From Pedobacter ghigonis (GTDB lineage: Bacteria > Bacteroidota > Bacteroidia > Sphingobacteriales > Sphingobacteriaceae), in contig NZ_CAESCM010000004.1 in assembly GCF_903166585.1 (NCBI RefSeq), positions 124,001 through 188,000 of the forward strand: 64,000 nt of DNA, read 5' to 3'. The notes below the pieces were generated by a model that was not told where the DNA came from, ran no database searches, and saw nothing but the letters and a program-made list of their open reading frames with translations. Shown piece after piece: positions 18,204-27,767 of this stretch; positions within the stretch are counted from its first letter, which is position 1, and every line of letters starts with the position of its first letter. A program made the translations under genes and the position numbers.

Positions 18204-18848
18204 TTAGAATAGTTTTTCTAATAAAGCTACATCTATATCACTATAGCGCGATAGCTTACTGTTGGCCAGTACAGCTGGTTTTACAGCTACCTGAATAGTA
18301 CTTTCAGCTGCAGTAAAATCTCCCATTTTAATTTTCGATTCTGACCCGATTACAGCAGTATGTTCTTCGGTAGAGCCAGACAATTTTAACGTTGCAGCAT
18401 CTTTAATCTCAGTCGATAAATTAACTGTATTGGCAGCTATGTCTGCCGAGGCCCTGTCGTTAAGCACAACGTTTAGGTTTAACAGGTTGAATTTGCCTGC
18501 TGTACTTACCGTTGCTGTGTTTGAAGCTTCGATTGTAGCCAAATTATTAACATGCGCGATAACCATTAAGGTATTTTTATCAAAAGAACTGATTCTTAAT
18601 TCAGCACCTTGTTGTTGCACCATCGCATTTTTGCCGTAGTATTGATCGTAAACCTCCACACTCTCTTTAGCATCCTGAACCAGGATTAATTTCACATTGC
18701 CCGATACCACAATCTTACTGATGTTTTTAACATTGGTTAAAGCGGTATAGCTGGCATTGTTTTCTGTGGCGTGAGCTGCCACTGTAGCGCTGCTTAAAGT
18801 AACCATTACCAATGCAGCTGCAAATAATTTTTGAATAGAATTTTTCAT
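18204..18848 (-). CDS. GIN-domain (DUF2807-like) exported protein
   Basis: A 214-residue exported protein with a signal peptide ending around AHA (27). The body is repetitive short beta-strands (KIVVSGNVKLILVQD, ATIEASNTATVSTAG, ADIAANTVNLSTEIKDAATLKLSGST) of the parallel right-handed kind seen in the GIN or putative auto-transporter adhesin head family. The opening VSGNVKLILVQ matches the typical first block of that family. Function is unknown. About 296 bases without a gene separate it from the next plus-strand gene; apart from the palindrome and promoter listed there I see nothing in them. Confidence 0.75.
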   Translation of the reverse strand: MKNSIQKLFAAALVMVTLSSATVAAHATENNASYTALTNVKNISKIVVSGNVKLILVQDAKESVEVYDQYYGKNAMVQQQGAELRISSFDKNTLMVIAHVNNLATIEASNTATVSTAGKFNLLNLNVVLNDRASADIAANTVNLSTEIKDAATLKLSGSTEEHTAVIGSESKIKMGDFTAAESTIQVAVKPAVLANSKLSRYSDIDVALLEKLF

Positions 18849-19094
18849 GATCTTAATATTTTATGTTGGATAAACCTTTTATTTTAAATCCCTTATTACC
18901 AGGTGTTTTTATGTAAATAAGACGGCCGATTATCCAAAACGTTTCAGGCAAAAAGACGCTATTATACCATGCCCATGTATTTATAGACGAACGCCCGAAT
19001 AACCTATACGAAATTGTTTTATGGCTTGGCCAAAAATTGTCAGGATAGGGTGCATTAAAGACAGTATGTTAAAAAAAGTTAAAACGTAACACAC

Positions 19095-19119
19095 AACTAA
19101 TATATTAGTTCTATATTCG
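19095..19119 (+). promoter_or_regulatory. 16-bp palindrome abutting a -7 box
   Basis: AACTAATATATTAGTT (19095-19110) is a perfect palindrome. It is followed after one base by TATATTCG (19112-19119), one mismatch from TAnnTTTG, 25 bases before the ATG of the outer-membrane barrel gene. The palindrome occupies the -7/-33 spacer, where a dimeric regulator could act. Confidence 0.45.
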
Positions 19120-19144
19120 TAAAAACAAAACAGATTCTTTCTAT

Positions 19145-21955
19145 ATGAAACGTTTATTACTCTCGCTGTGCTTTTTTGTTACCATTGCATCGTACACAAG
19201 AGCGCAGAGCCTGCATACCATTAAAGGCCGAACGGTTGATACCGCTTCGACAGCCATTTTATCGAGTGCTTCTATTGCAGTTTTAAATGCAAAAGACTCT
19301 ACTTTGGTAAAATTTACCAGAGCTGCAGAAAATGGCACTTTTGAGCTTACAGGCATTAAAAACGGCAAGTTTATCTTATTGGTTTCTTACCCCCAGTATG
19401 CCGACTTTGTAGATCATTTTACGCTCGATTCTACTTCACAGGTTAAAGATTACAGCAAAATAAACCTAACGGGGATGGCTAAAATCCTCTCAGATGTAAT
19501 TATTAAGGGAGAAAGAACAGCTATCAAGATTAAGGGAGATACGACCGAATTTAATGCATCAAGTTATAGTATACAGCCGAACGATAAGGTAGAAGATTTG
19601 TTAAAAAAGTTACCAGGCATTCAGGTTGATAAAGACGGTAAGATCACGGCACAAGGGAAAACAGTTCCGAAAGTATTGGTAGATGGTGAAGAATTTTTTG
19701 GCGATGACCCGACACTGGTGACCAAAAATTTAAGGGCTGATATGGTTGATAAAGTACAACTTTATGAAAAATCAAGTGATCAGGCTGCATTTACCGGAGT
19801 AGACGACGGGCAGAAAACACAGACCATCAATATTAAATTAAAAGAGGATAAAAAAAGTGGCTATTTCGGTAAGGTAGATTTAGGCTATGGTACCGACGAT
19901 TTTTATAAAGGCCAGGTTTTGTTTAACCGTTTTAAAGCCAAACAAAAATTCTCAGTTTATGGAACAGCCGGTAATAATGGTACAACCGGCTTGAGCTGGC
20001 AAGACAATAATAAACTAGGCACAAGCGGCGATAATATGCAAGTGAGCGACGATGGCAGTATGTGGTTTAGCTATGGCGGAGGTGATGAACTGGAAAGTGG
20101 CAGCTATTATGGCGAAGGTATACCCAGAGCTATAACAGGAGGTGCGCATTACGATAATAAGTGGAACGATGATAAAGAAACCATAAATACCAATTACAAA
20201 TTGGGTGCTTTAGGCATTAAAACCACTAAAAATACAATCAGCCAGAACAATTTACCAGATGGAATTATTAACACCAATACCGACGAAAACTCTGACCGGA
20301 ATGTATTCAGGCAAAAACTGGATGCTACCTATACCATTAAATTAGATACCACAAGCAACCTTAAAGTAATTGTTGACGGCACATTGAAAAATAGCGACAA
20401 TACCTCCAGCTCAAACAGTAAGGGTCGAAGAGGTGATGATTCTTTGCTAAACAGCAATGATCAAACAACCAGCAATGATGGTAAGGAGCAGAACTTTAAT
20501 ATATCTGCACTTTATACCAAAAAACTTAAAAAATTAGGCCGAAACTATTCGATTAGTGTTAGTCAAAAATTAAACCAGATTAACGGCACAGGTTTTCTGC
20601 ATTCGGATGTTAAATACTTCGATGCATTGGGAGCACAAACCAGTGGTGAAGTAACCGATCAGTACAAAACCAATAATACCCGAAGCGCCATTTTTAACAC
20701 CAATGTAACCTATAACGAACCAATTACTAAAGCAGTGGCTTTGGTACTCAACTATGGTTTCGTGCTTAACGATAGTCGCTCAGACCGCAGATCTTTCAAT
20801 CAGTCTACACCGGGAAATTACGATGTACTGGATACAGAGTTTAGTAACGACTTTAAAGCTACACAATACATCCATCAGGGTGGAGCAGTTTTTAACTACA
20901 GAAAACCCAAAACAACCATTAGTTTAGGTAGCAGGATCAGTGCAGTAAATTTCGATCAGATAGAACAGCTTTCGAACAAAACCTACAACAGAAGTTTTGT
21001 TAACTGGTTACCGCAAGCAAGCTACCTCTATAAATTCTCTGCCCAAAAATCTTTACGCATTGGCTATAACGGAAATACCACTCAACCTTCAGTTAGCCAG
21101 TTGCAACCAGTAAGGGTTAACGATAACCCACTATATCAACCTGAAGGTAATCCAGATCTGGCACCATCGTTTGATAGCCGTTTTAATGTTAATTATAACT
21201 CCTATAAAGTTTTAACACAACAGTCACTATATATCAGCGGTAGTTTTGGTTTCGTAAACAAAGCTATTGTAAGCAACACCCAAACCGATGCTGTTGGTAA
21301 AACAATCGCCAAATCGGTTAACTTAACCGATAAAACACCTATTAACTATAATTTTTATGGCGGTATTAGTAGAAAACTGAAGTTTTTATTTGATACAAAT
21401 ATTGGCCTCAATTTAAATGCAGGTGGCAATACCAGTTATAATTATGTAAAAAGCCAGTTAAGCGATGTTACCGAATTAAACGAAATAACAACCACCCGCT
21501 TCAGTCCGTCGATAAACATTAACCGTTATAAAGATAAGAGTGAAATTTATCTGAGTTTTGGCCCAAGCTACAATTCTCAGGTAACATCTTTACAAAAAGA
21601 CCGCGCCAACAAGGGATGGGGTATGCAGGGCTGGGGAGGCATGAGCTTTACCTTACCGAAGAAAATTAAACTTCAGGCCGATGGCGAATATACTTATACC
21701 CCAAGTTCGCAAGCTTTTGATACCAGTTTCGAGCAGATTGTGGTTAATGCTTCCATCACTAAATCTTTCTTTAAAAAGGAAGACCTGAAATTTACTATTC
21801 GCGGAAACGATTTGTTTAACCAGAACCGTGGCTTCAGAAGGTATGCTTATTCCAACATGATCACACAAACCAACTACAACAACATTAGCCGTTATTTTAT
21901 GTTCTCGCTGGTTTGGGATTTTAATAAAATGGGAGGTGGAGCACCTCAAAAATAA
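19145..21955 (+). CDS. Outer-membrane beta-barrel receptor (OMP_b-brl_3 / TonB-dependent type)
   Basis: A 936-residue outer-membrane protein. Signal peptide ends near TRAQ (21), followed by a CNA-B-like N-terminal domain (HTIKGRTVDTASTAILSSASI), a plug-like domain (about 115-230; DKVEDLLKKLPGIQVDKDG, KVLVDGEEFFGDDP) and a large barrel of the family that ends in FSLVWDFN before a short tail. This group typically pairs with a GLPGLI-family gene, as it does here 53 bases downstream. The substrate is unknown. Confidence 0.87.
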   Translation: MKRLLLSLCFFVTIASYTRAQSLHTIKGRTVDTASTAILSSASIAVLNAKDSTLVKFTRAAENGTFELTGIKNGKFILLVSYPQYADFVDHFTLDSTSQVKDYSKINLTGMAKILSDVIIKGERTAIKIKGDTTEFNASSYSIQPNDKVEDLLKKLPGIQVDKDGKITAQGKTVPKVLVDGEEFFGDDPTLVTKNLRADMVDKVQLYEKSSDQAAFTGVDDGQKTQTINIKLKEDKKSGYFGKVDLGYGTDDFYKGQVLFNRFKAKQKFSVYGTAGNNGTTGLSWQDNNKLGTSGDNMQVSDDGSMWFSYGGGDELESGSYYGEGIPRAITGGAHYDNKWNDDKETINTNYKLGALGIKTTKNTISQNNLPDGIINTNTDENSDRNVFRQKLDATYTIKLDTTSNLKVIVDGTLKNSDNTSSSNSKGRRGDDSLLNSNDQTTSNDGKEQNFNISALYTKKLKKLGRNYSISVSQKLNQINGTGFLHSDVKYFDALGAQTSGEVTDQYKTNNTRSAIFNTNVTYNEPITKAVALVLNYGFVLNDSRSDRRSFNQSTPGNYDVLDTEFSNDFKATQYIHQGGAVFNYRKPKTTISLGSRISAVNFDQIEQLSNKTYNRSFVNWLPQASYLYKFSAQKSLRIGYNGNTTQPSVSQLQPVRVNDNPLYQPEGNPDLAPSFDSRFNVNYNSYKVLTQQSLYISGSFGFVNKAIVSNTQTDAVGKTIAKSVNLTDKTPINYNFYGGISRKLKFLFDTNIGLNLNAGGNTSYNYVKSQLSDVTELNEITTTRFSPSININRYKDKSEIYLSFGPSYNSQVTSLQKDRANKGWGMQGWGGMSFTLPKKIKLQADGEYTYTPSSQAFDTSFEQIVVNASITKSFFKKEDLKFTIRGNDLFNQNRGFRRYAYSNMITQTNYNNISRYFMFSLVWDFNKMGGGAPQK

Positions 21956-22008
21956 TCAACCAAAAAAGACTAAATATTATATACCTGATCTTTTAAAATT
22001 ATTATAAA

Positions 22009-22782
22009 ATGAAATTAAGATATGCCATAATGATGCTTTTTTGCACGATAAATTATGCAATGGCACAACATGCAAGGTTTGTACACCAGGGTACGATTCA
22101 ATTCGAGAAAAAGATAAATATATACGCCTTGCTTAAAGACCAGATTAAGCGTTACCCCGATAATTTCTGGAGTGCGCAGGCCTTCGAACAGTATCAGAAA
22201 AATAATCCGCAGTTTAAAACTTTAAAAAGCGAACTTATTTTTAAAAATGATCAAACGTACTTTAATCCAATACCCGACGAAAGTGTTGGCAACAACTGGG
22301 CAAGTAATTTTGCCTCGGCCAAGCAGAGCAACATTATTTTAACCAATTTAAAAAACTCAACCAGTATCAATCAAAAATCGGTTTACGAGGAAACCTACCT
22401 GGTTAAAGATTCTGTACGTAAAATAAACTGGAAAATAACTGATGAATTCAGGGAAATTGCCGGTTATAATTGTCGCAGGGCAAATGCACTAATCATGGAT
22501 TCGATTTATGTTGTGGCCTTTTATACTGATTTAATTCCGGTTTCGGGCGGCCCTGAAACTTTTAGCGGATTACCAGGTATGATATTAGGAGTGGCTTTAC
22601 CGCGCGAGCATATTACCTGGTTTGCTACCGCAGTAAAAGATACAGAAGTAGCGACTACGCAGCTCAAAATGCCCGCTAAAGGTAAACCTGTCAGTAAAAA
22701 GCAGCTGAGCGATATTCTAAAAGGAGCTTTAAAAGATTGGGGCAACTATGCCAGCGATATTTTGAAAGCGGCAGATATGTAA
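22009..22782 (+). CDS. GLPGLI-family protein
   Basis: A 257-residue exported protein with a signal peptide ending at AMAQ (20). The family hallmark is visible as FSGLPGMILGV near residue 188, preceded by the conserved AFYTDLIPVSGGPETF. Proteins of this family are encoded beside OMP beta-barrel receptors in Bacteroidota and have no established activity; they are thought to be exported partners. The gene follows the barrel receptor by 53 bases on the same strand, which supports an operon. Confidence 0.88.
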   Translation: MKLRYAIMMLFCTINYAMAQHARFVHQGTIQFEKKINIYALLKDQIKRYPDNFWSAQAFEQYQKNNPQFKTLKSELIFKNDQTYFNPIPDESVGNNWASNFASAKQSNIILTNLKNSTSINQKSVYEETYLVKDSVRKINWKITDEFREIAGYNCRRANALIMDSIYVVAFYTDLIPVSGGPETFSGLPGMILGVALPREHITWFATAVKDTEVATTQLKMPAKGKPVSKKQLSDILKGALKDWGNYASDILKAADM

Positions 22783-22801
22783 GCCTGAATTATTATTAAT
22801 T

Positions 22802-22809
22802 TAGCTTTG
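22802..22809 (+). promoter_or_regulatory. Candidate -7 element of the Crp-like gene
   Basis: TAGCTTTG matches TAnnTTTG exactly, 10 bases before the ATG at 22820, which would make the leader very short. No -33 TTG lies at the usual spacing. Confidence 0.35.
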
Positions 22810-22819
22810 AAAATTAATA

Positions 22820-23395
22820 ATGTACAGCGCACTTTATAACCATATTAATAAATTTATAGATTTGAGTAACGATGAGCAGGAACTTCTTGCCTCATTACTC
22901 AAATCTTTTTCGGTTAAAAAGAAAGCTTTTTTATTGGAAGAAGGGCAAACCTGCAGGGCCAATTACTTTGTGGTAAAGGGTTGCCTCCGACTCTATTTTA
23001 TCGACATTAAAGGTGCCGAGCAAACCACACAATTTGCTATCGAAAACTGGTGGATTACCGACTTAACCAGCTTCCTCTTTCAAAAAACTTCAGAATTTTA
23101 TATTCAGGCAGCAGAAAATACCGAGATGATTGCCATTGAACATCATCATTACGACGAAATGTTCCATAAGTTACCTAAACTGGAAAGGTATTTCAGGCTG
23201 ATTTTACAAAAAAACCACCAGGCCTCCCAAATGCGGATCAGGTATCTGTACAGCCAAACTGCGGAGGAAAGATACCGCCACTTTAACCAGCTCTTCCCCG
23301 AATTTGTACAGCGGGTACCACAATACATGCTGGCTTCTTACCTTGGCTTTACGCCTGAGTTTTTGAGTAAGATCAGAGCGAAGAGATCAATTTAA
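22820..23395 (+). CDS. Crp/Fnr-family transcriptional regulator
   Basis: A 191-residue regulator. The N-terminal cyclic-nucleotide-binding-like beta-roll runs to about residue 115 (FSVKKKAFLLEEGQTCRANYFVVKGCLRLYF; ENWWITDLTSF). The C-terminal helix-turn-helix segment is seen as VPQYMLASYLGFTPEFLSKIRAK. No iron-sulfur cysteine cluster is visible. Short regulators of this subtype commonly sit beside small redox or AhpD-like genes, as here (216 bases upstream of one). The target is inferred to be that neighbour and is not shown. Confidence 0.87.
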   Translation: MYSALYNHINKFIDLSNDEQELLASLLKSFSVKKKAFLLEEGQTCRANYFVVKGCLRLYFIDIKGAEQTTQFAIENWWITDLTSFLFQKTSEFYIQAAENTEMIAIEHHHYDEMFHKLPKLERYFRLILQKNHQASQMRIRYLYSQTAEERYRHFNQLFPEFVQRVPQYMLASYLGFTPEFLSKIRAKRSI

Positions 23396-23456
23396 TTGAA
23401 AATAGGACGAGTGTTCATCCCTTAAGGAATTCTCTTTGAATTTTTAATCTAAATCC

Positions 23457-23522
23457 CGTCAACCTAAATTTATTTCAGGGTCTCTATTACCTGAGAGATA
23501 TTGAAATAAATTTAACATGACG
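23457..23522. repeat. Decayed GTCA...TGAC double-hairpin element
   Basis: The left arm begins CGTCAACCTAAATTTATTTC (23457) and the right arm ends TTTAACATGACG (to 23522). It matches the better-preserved element at 50308-50375 in arm sequence and spacing but has mismatches in both hairpins. It fills the spacer downstream of the Crp-like gene. Confidence 0.65.
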
Positions 23523-23610
23523 AAAACGAATGAAGCATTTCTTAAACTACATTAAGTTTTTTAAGGCTTAGGATGCGGAACTTTACATCGTAATCAAAAA
23601 CAATAAAAAA

Positions 23611-24045
23611 ATGGAAAGCAGAATTGATATCCCAAAAGTAGATCCGGCAGCATACCAGGCCATGTACGCTTTAGAAAAATATTTATCAGCCAGTAAAATC
23701 GATCCGATTCTTTCAGAGCTGATTAAAATGAGGGCATCGCAAATTAACGGCTGTGCATTTTGTTTAAACATGCACTCAGCCGATGCACGCAAAATTGGCG
23801 AAACCGAACAAAGGCTGTATTTGCTAAGCGCATGGAAAGAAACCACCCTGTTTACCGAAAAAGAAAAAGCGGTTATTGCTTTAACTGAAGAGGTAACTTT
23901 AATTAGCAACCATGTATCGGATGCTACCTATAACAAAGTGGCCAGTTTCTTTAGCGAAACTGAAATCACCAATATCATTATGGCCATTGTTACCATTAAC
24001 GCCTGGAACAGAATTGCCATTACCTCCAAAGTAATTGTTGGATAA
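23611..24045 (+). CDS. Carboxymuconolactone decarboxylase/AhpD-like protein
   Basis: A 144-residue all-helical protein. The redox CxxC motif with its following histidine is seen as CAFCLNMHSADARKIG (cysteines about residues 48 and 51), preceded by LIKMRASQINGC. This is the alkylhydroperoxidase D-like core, giving peroxidase or thiol-redox activity; the physiological substrate is unknown. It is full length for the single-domain family. The adjacent Crp-like gene is a plausible regulator. Its 3' end shares a terminator hairpin with the convergent acetylesterase gene. Confidence 0.88.
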   Translation: MESRIDIPKVDPAAYQAMYALEKYLSASKIDPILSELIKMRASQINGCAFCLNMHSADARKIGETEQRLYLLSAWKETTLFTEKEKAVIALTEEVTLISNHVSDATYNKVASFFSETEITNIIMAIVTINAWNRIAITSKVIVG

Positions 24046-24052
24046 AATTTCC

Positions 24053-24085
24053 AAACCTATCAGATTTTAAAAATCTGATAGGTTT
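24053..24085. terminator. Bidirectional terminator overlapping a coding end
   Basis: AAACCTATCAGATTT (24053-24067) is perfectly inverted at 24071-24085 around the 3-base loop TAA. Its right arm encodes the last residues (NLSDF) and stop of the minus-strand acetylesterase, so the hairpin serves both convergent genes and overlaps one. Confidence 0.85.
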
Positions 24086-24864
24086 TTAATCTTTTTTAGC
24101 TCCCCAAATACTAACCTTGCGACTTCCTTAGCACCTTCCGGCTGGAAATGGGTATTGTCTTTTTGCCCTTTCGGGTAAGCTTCATACCTGGCCGAATCTA
24201 AATTCATAAAGTAATTTTTACGCACATATTCCTGACCTTTTGTGGTAAAGAATCCGGCTGAAAGTGTGGTTAAATCAATAAGCGGCACATGCAATGCTTT
24301 GGCCACCTCTTTTACGGCTTGCGGGTATTCGCCATGAGCACTGCCCAACTTACCATCCTTCCAGGGGTAATTGCGTGTAACCGGTGTAATCAGGATGGGT
24401 AACGCACCTTTTGCCCGGGTTTCATTTACATACATTTTTAAAAAATCTTTGTAACCTGGTATATCTACATAGCGTTCTGGTTTATCTTTTGCGGCATCGT
24501 TGTGGCCGAACTGAATCAATACGAGATCGTTTTTCTGTAAACTATCTAAAACTTCTTTCCACCGGCCTTCTTCAAAAAAACTACGCGTGCTCCTGCCTCC
24601 TTTTGCCTTATCAACCACCAAAGCGCTATCACTTTTTATCAGTTGGCTTAATTTTTTCAGGCTATCTTTTTGCAGAAAGGATTGAAAAACCTGTCCCCAG
24701 CCGGTAAGCGGATATTTCTTTTGCAAGTACCCCTCATCTAAGGTATAATCTGCAACAGTCGAATCGCCAATTAAATAAACCTTAACGGGCCCAGGTTTGG
24801 TGATGAAAGACATCAGTAAAAAACCAGTAGCCACAACTGCAATAATAATTTTAGAGTGTTTCAT
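24067..24864 (-). CDS. Rhamnogalacturonan acetylesterase (SGNH/GDSL hydrolase, CE12-like)
   Basis: A 265-residue SGNH esterase. An N-terminal hydrophobic anchor or signal (IIIAVVATGFLLMSF) precedes block I GDSTVADY with nucleophile S35. Block II has GGRSTRSF, block III GHNDAAKDKPER, and block V DNTHFQPEGA carries the catalytic Asp/His. This set matches enzymes removing acetyl groups from rhamnogalacturonan. The ATG at 24864 is preferred over an upstream TTG at 24876. It lies 12 bases after the GH43 gene, so the two are probably co-transcribed and form the minus-strand arm of the pectin island. Confidence 0.88.
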   Translation of the reverse strand: MKHSKIIIAVVATGFLLMSFITKPGPVKVYLIGDSTVADYTLDEGYLQKKYPLTGWGQVFQSFLQKDSLKKLSQLIKSDSALVVDKAKGGRSTRSFFEEGRWKEVLDSLQKNDLVLIQFGHNDAAKDKPERYVDIPGYKDFLKMYVNETRAKGALPILITPVTRNYPWKDGKLGSAHGEYPQAVKEVAKALHVPLIDLTTLSAGFFTTKGQEYVRKNYFMNLDSARYEAYPKGQKDNTHFQPEGAKEVARLVFGELKKIKNLSDF

Positions 24865-24876
24865 TTTGCTGATCAA

Positions 24877-26532
24877 TTATTTAATTGGCTCCACCCTAAA
24901 CCAATCGTATTCGGCAATTCCCGAATCGTTTGTCTGTGTATCGCGTATGGCAAACAAGCCCATTTTTGCACCAATCCATTGCCCGGCTGTAGCCTGAAAC
25001 TCGTCGCCAACCAGATGAAAGGTAATACCATCTTCGCTGTAACTAAACCGGCATTTTGCTCCATTAACTACCTGCACCCTTAACTGCACCGATACCGATC
25101 CGACAGTTGTCGGATTTAATCTGGCAATTTCCATTTCATTTTCAGGCTTGCCTTTATCTGCACTTTGGCAAACACCATACATCAGGTATAAGCCATCCTT
25201 TTTACGCTTAACGCTAATCTGGGCATAGCTTCTCCCCATAATGACCAAGCCGGTGCTTTCATTTTCCAATTTAGGGTTGGGCTTAAAATTAAGTTTGGTG
25301 GTTACCCTAAACTCATCAGCAGGAAACTTCTGCATCAATAAATTGGGTACATCCCAAAGATTTTTAGCCTCATCAGGTATTTTAGATGTATATAATTTTA
25401 AAACTCCTTTGCTGGCATCGGTAAACCACCAGGTGGCTTGCGGGTTTGCCTGCCACTGCCATTGTAAGCCTAAATCAACTGTTCCAAATTCATCACTTTC
25501 AGCCGGATTTTCGATCGGATATACTTTACCCACATTCGGCTTTTTATAAACTGCAACCGGCTCGCCAATACCATCACCGTCTTTATCCACACCAATTACC
25601 GGCCAGTTATTAATCCATTTCATGGGTTGTAAGTGTACCACACGGCCATAGGCATCCTTATCCTGAAAGTGTAAAAACCAATCTTCGCCGGTTTGAGTAT
25701 TCACCCAGGCACCCTGGTGCGGGCCGTTAACGGTCGATTTACCCTGATCCATGGCTACTTTTCTTTCGTAAGGCCCGTAAACATTCTTACTTCGCAAAAT
25801 CAGCTGCCAGCCAGTAGAAACACCCCCTGCAGGTGCAAACAAATAGTAATAGCCGTTGCGTTTATAAAACTTAGGCCCTTCAATAGTGGGATCGAGCTCA
25901 TGTCCGTCGTAAACAATGCGACCTTTGGCTGTTGTTTTCATCCCATCGCTGCTTAGCGGCATAATGGCCAAAACACTTTTAATTCCAGCCCGGCTACCTG
26001 CATAGGCATAAGCGAGGTAAGTTTTTCCGTCTTCATCCCAAAAAGGGCAGGGATCTATTAAACCCTTACCGGCAGCAACCAATTGTGGTGCAGACCAATC
26101 GCCGGTAATCTTTTTGGCTTTGGTCACATAAATCCCGAAATCCGGATCAGGGTAATAAATGTAAAATTCGCCATTGTGGTAACGGATAGCAGGTGCCCAA
26201 ACCCCATTGCCATGTTGTGTTTTCTCAAAATGATCAAAAGGAGGCTGGCGCTTTAAGGCATGGCCAATAATTTTCCAGTTCACCAGATCTTTGGAATGCA
26301 AAATCGGCAAACCCGGAACAGCATCAAAGCTGGAGGCAATCGTATAAAAATCGTCGCCTACTCGAATAGCATCCGGATCGGAATAATCGGCGTTTACAAC
26401 CGGATTTTGATAAGTTCCGTTGCCCTGATCCGACACCCAAACTTTAGAAACATATTTATTTGACGGATTTTGCTGCGCAAATGTGCCAGCAACAAAACCT
26501 ATAATAAGGATCGAACTAAGGAAGTATTTCAT
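24877..26532 (-). CDS. Glycoside hydrolase family 43 with C-terminal sugar-binding domain
   Basis: A 551-residue exported enzyme. The signal peptide (MKYFLSSILIIGFVAGTFAQ) fixes the start at 26532; the codon at 26625 would add a non-signal extension. The five-bladed propeller begins at NADYSDPDAI (47-56), which holds the catalytic-base aspartate, and continues with DPTIEGPKFYKRNGYYYLF, which carries the general-acid glutamate. From about 340 to the end there is a concanavalin-like domain. Family members are arabinofuranosidases or xylosidases acting on hemicellulose and pectin side chains; the context favours pectin side chains. Confidence 0.88.
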   Translation of the reverse strand: MKYFLSSILIIGFVAGTFAQQNPSNKYVSKVWVSDQGNGTYQNPVVNADYSDPDAIRVGDDFYTIASSFDAVPGLPILHSKDLVNWKIIGHALKRQPPFDHFEKTQHGNGVWAPAIRYHNGEFYIYYPDPDFGIYVTKAKKITGDWSAPQLVAAGKGLIDPCPFWDEDGKTYLAYAYAGSRAGIKSVLAIMPLSSDGMKTTAKGRIVYDGHELDPTIEGPKFYKRNGYYYLFAPAGGVSTGWQLILRSKNVYGPYERKVAMDQGKSTVNGPHQGAWVNTQTGEDWFLHFQDKDAYGRVVHLQPMKWINNWPVIGVDKDGDGIGEPVAVYKKPNVGKVYPIENPAESDEFGTVDLGLQWQWQANPQATWWFTDASKGVLKLYTSKIPDEAKNLWDVPNLLMQKFPADEFRVTTKLNFKPNPKLENESTGLVIMGRSYAQISVKRKKDGLYLMYGVCQSADKGKPENEMEIARLNPTTVGSVSVQLRVQVVNGAKCRFSYSEDGITFHLVGDEFQATAGQWIGAKMGLFAIRDTQTNDSGIAEYDWFRVEPIK

Positions 26533-26739
26533 TTTACAATGCTGTTTTTCGTAATATTTGGCTAGCAATGGCTTACCAACAAGATTAAGCCTTTTTTTAT
26601 TCCAAGGCAAACAGATATTGTGCAATCGTTCCCGACATCGTTTGCATCTTTTAATTTCGCTAAAACTTCTTTCCGGCGGATATTAATGTTTAAAATTGTT
26701 CATCATATATTTTAAAACACGGCTGCGTGATGAAGTTCA

Positions 26740-26747
26740 TACTTTTG
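26740..26747 (+). promoter_or_regulatory. Candidate -7 element before the pectin methylesterase
   Basis: TACTTTTG matches TAnnTTTG exactly, 37 bases upstream of the ATG at 26784, in the divergent spacer with GH43. No TTG is seen at the -33 spacing, so an activator may be needed. Confidence 0.45.
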
Positions 26748-26783
26748 CGTGGCCGATTTTATTTTATACCTAACCAAATCGAT

Positions 26784-27740
26784 ATGAAAACAATTGCCTT
26801 ATTCTTTTTAATAGTCATTGCCCTTGCAGCACATGCAAAAGAGATTAAACCCGATTTTATTGTTGCTGCCGATGGGAGCGGGAATTTTAAAACGGTGCAG
26901 GAAGCCATCCATGCAGTACCCGATTTCCGAAATAAAACCACCGTAATTTTCATTAAAAAAGGCACTTACAAAGAAAAACTGATTTTAGCAGCATCGAAGA
27001 AAAATGTGAAACTGATTGGCGAAAGCCTTAACGAAACCATTTTAACTTACGATGATTATGCCCAAAAGAAAAACACCTTTGGCGAAGAAAAGGGCACCTC
27101 AGGTTCATCCAGCTTTTACATTTACGGCGAAAGCTTCTCGGCAGAGAACATCACTTTCGAAAATTCGTCAGGTCCGGTTGGACAGGCCGTAGCGGTTTGG
27201 GCCGGTGGCGATAAATCGGTTTTCATCAATTGCAGGTTTTTGGGCTTTCAGGATACGCTTTATACCTACGGCGGCAACAACCGCCAGTATTATAAAAACT
27301 GTTACATTGAAGGTACAGTCGATTTCATTTTTGGCGCAGCAACCGCCTGGTTCGAAAACTGTACGCTTTATTGCAAAAAGGCAGGTTACATTACAGCAGC
27401 ATCAACCGCCGATACTACCAAATTTGGGTATGTTTTTAACAAATGTACTGTTAAAGGCGATGCCCCGGCAAACAGCTTCTATTTAGGAAGGCCCTGGCGA
27501 CCTTATGCAAAAGTGGCTTATCTAAACTGCACATTACCCGATTTGATCCGCCCGGAAGGCTGGAACAATTGGGGCAAGACCAGCAATGAACAAACCGCCT
27601 ACTATGCTGAATACAAAAGTGTTGGAAAGGGCGCAGATCCAAATGCGAGGGCCAAATGGTCTCACCAATTAACGGATATTGAGTACAGTGCCTATATTTT
27701 GGAAAACGTTTTCCGAGGCTGGCTTCCGGAGGGCAAATAA
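26784..27740 (+). CDS. Pectin methylesterase (CE8)
   Basis: A 318-residue exported pectinesterase. It releases methanol from methylated homogalacturonan and exposes it to lyases and hydrolases. After the signal peptide (ending about AHA, 17) the beta-helix carries all family blocks: QAVA (134-137), QDTLY (156-160, D157), VDFIFG (179-184, D180) and LGRPW (234-238, R236). I use the ATG at 26784, which begins the signal peptide, rather than the in-frame codon at 26727. A terminator follows, so it may be transcribed separately from the GH28 gene. Confidence 0.93.
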   Translation: MKTIALFFLIVIALAAHAKEIKPDFIVAADGSGNFKTVQEAIHAVPDFRNKTTVIFIKKGTYKEKLILAASKKNVKLIGESLNETILTYDDYAQKKNTFGEEKGTSGSSSFYIYGESFSAENITFENSSGPVGQAVAVWAGGDKSVFINCRFLGFQDTLYTYGGNNRQYYKNCYIEGTVDFIFGAATAWFENCTLYCKKAGYITAASTADTTKFGYVFNKCTVKGDAPANSFYLGRPWRPYAKVAYLNCTLPDLIRPEGWNNWGKTSNEQTAYYAEYKSVGKGADPNARAKWSHQLTDIEYSAYILENVFRGWLPEGK

Positions 27741-27767
27741 ATCATTTAAATAACTGACAATCAAAAC

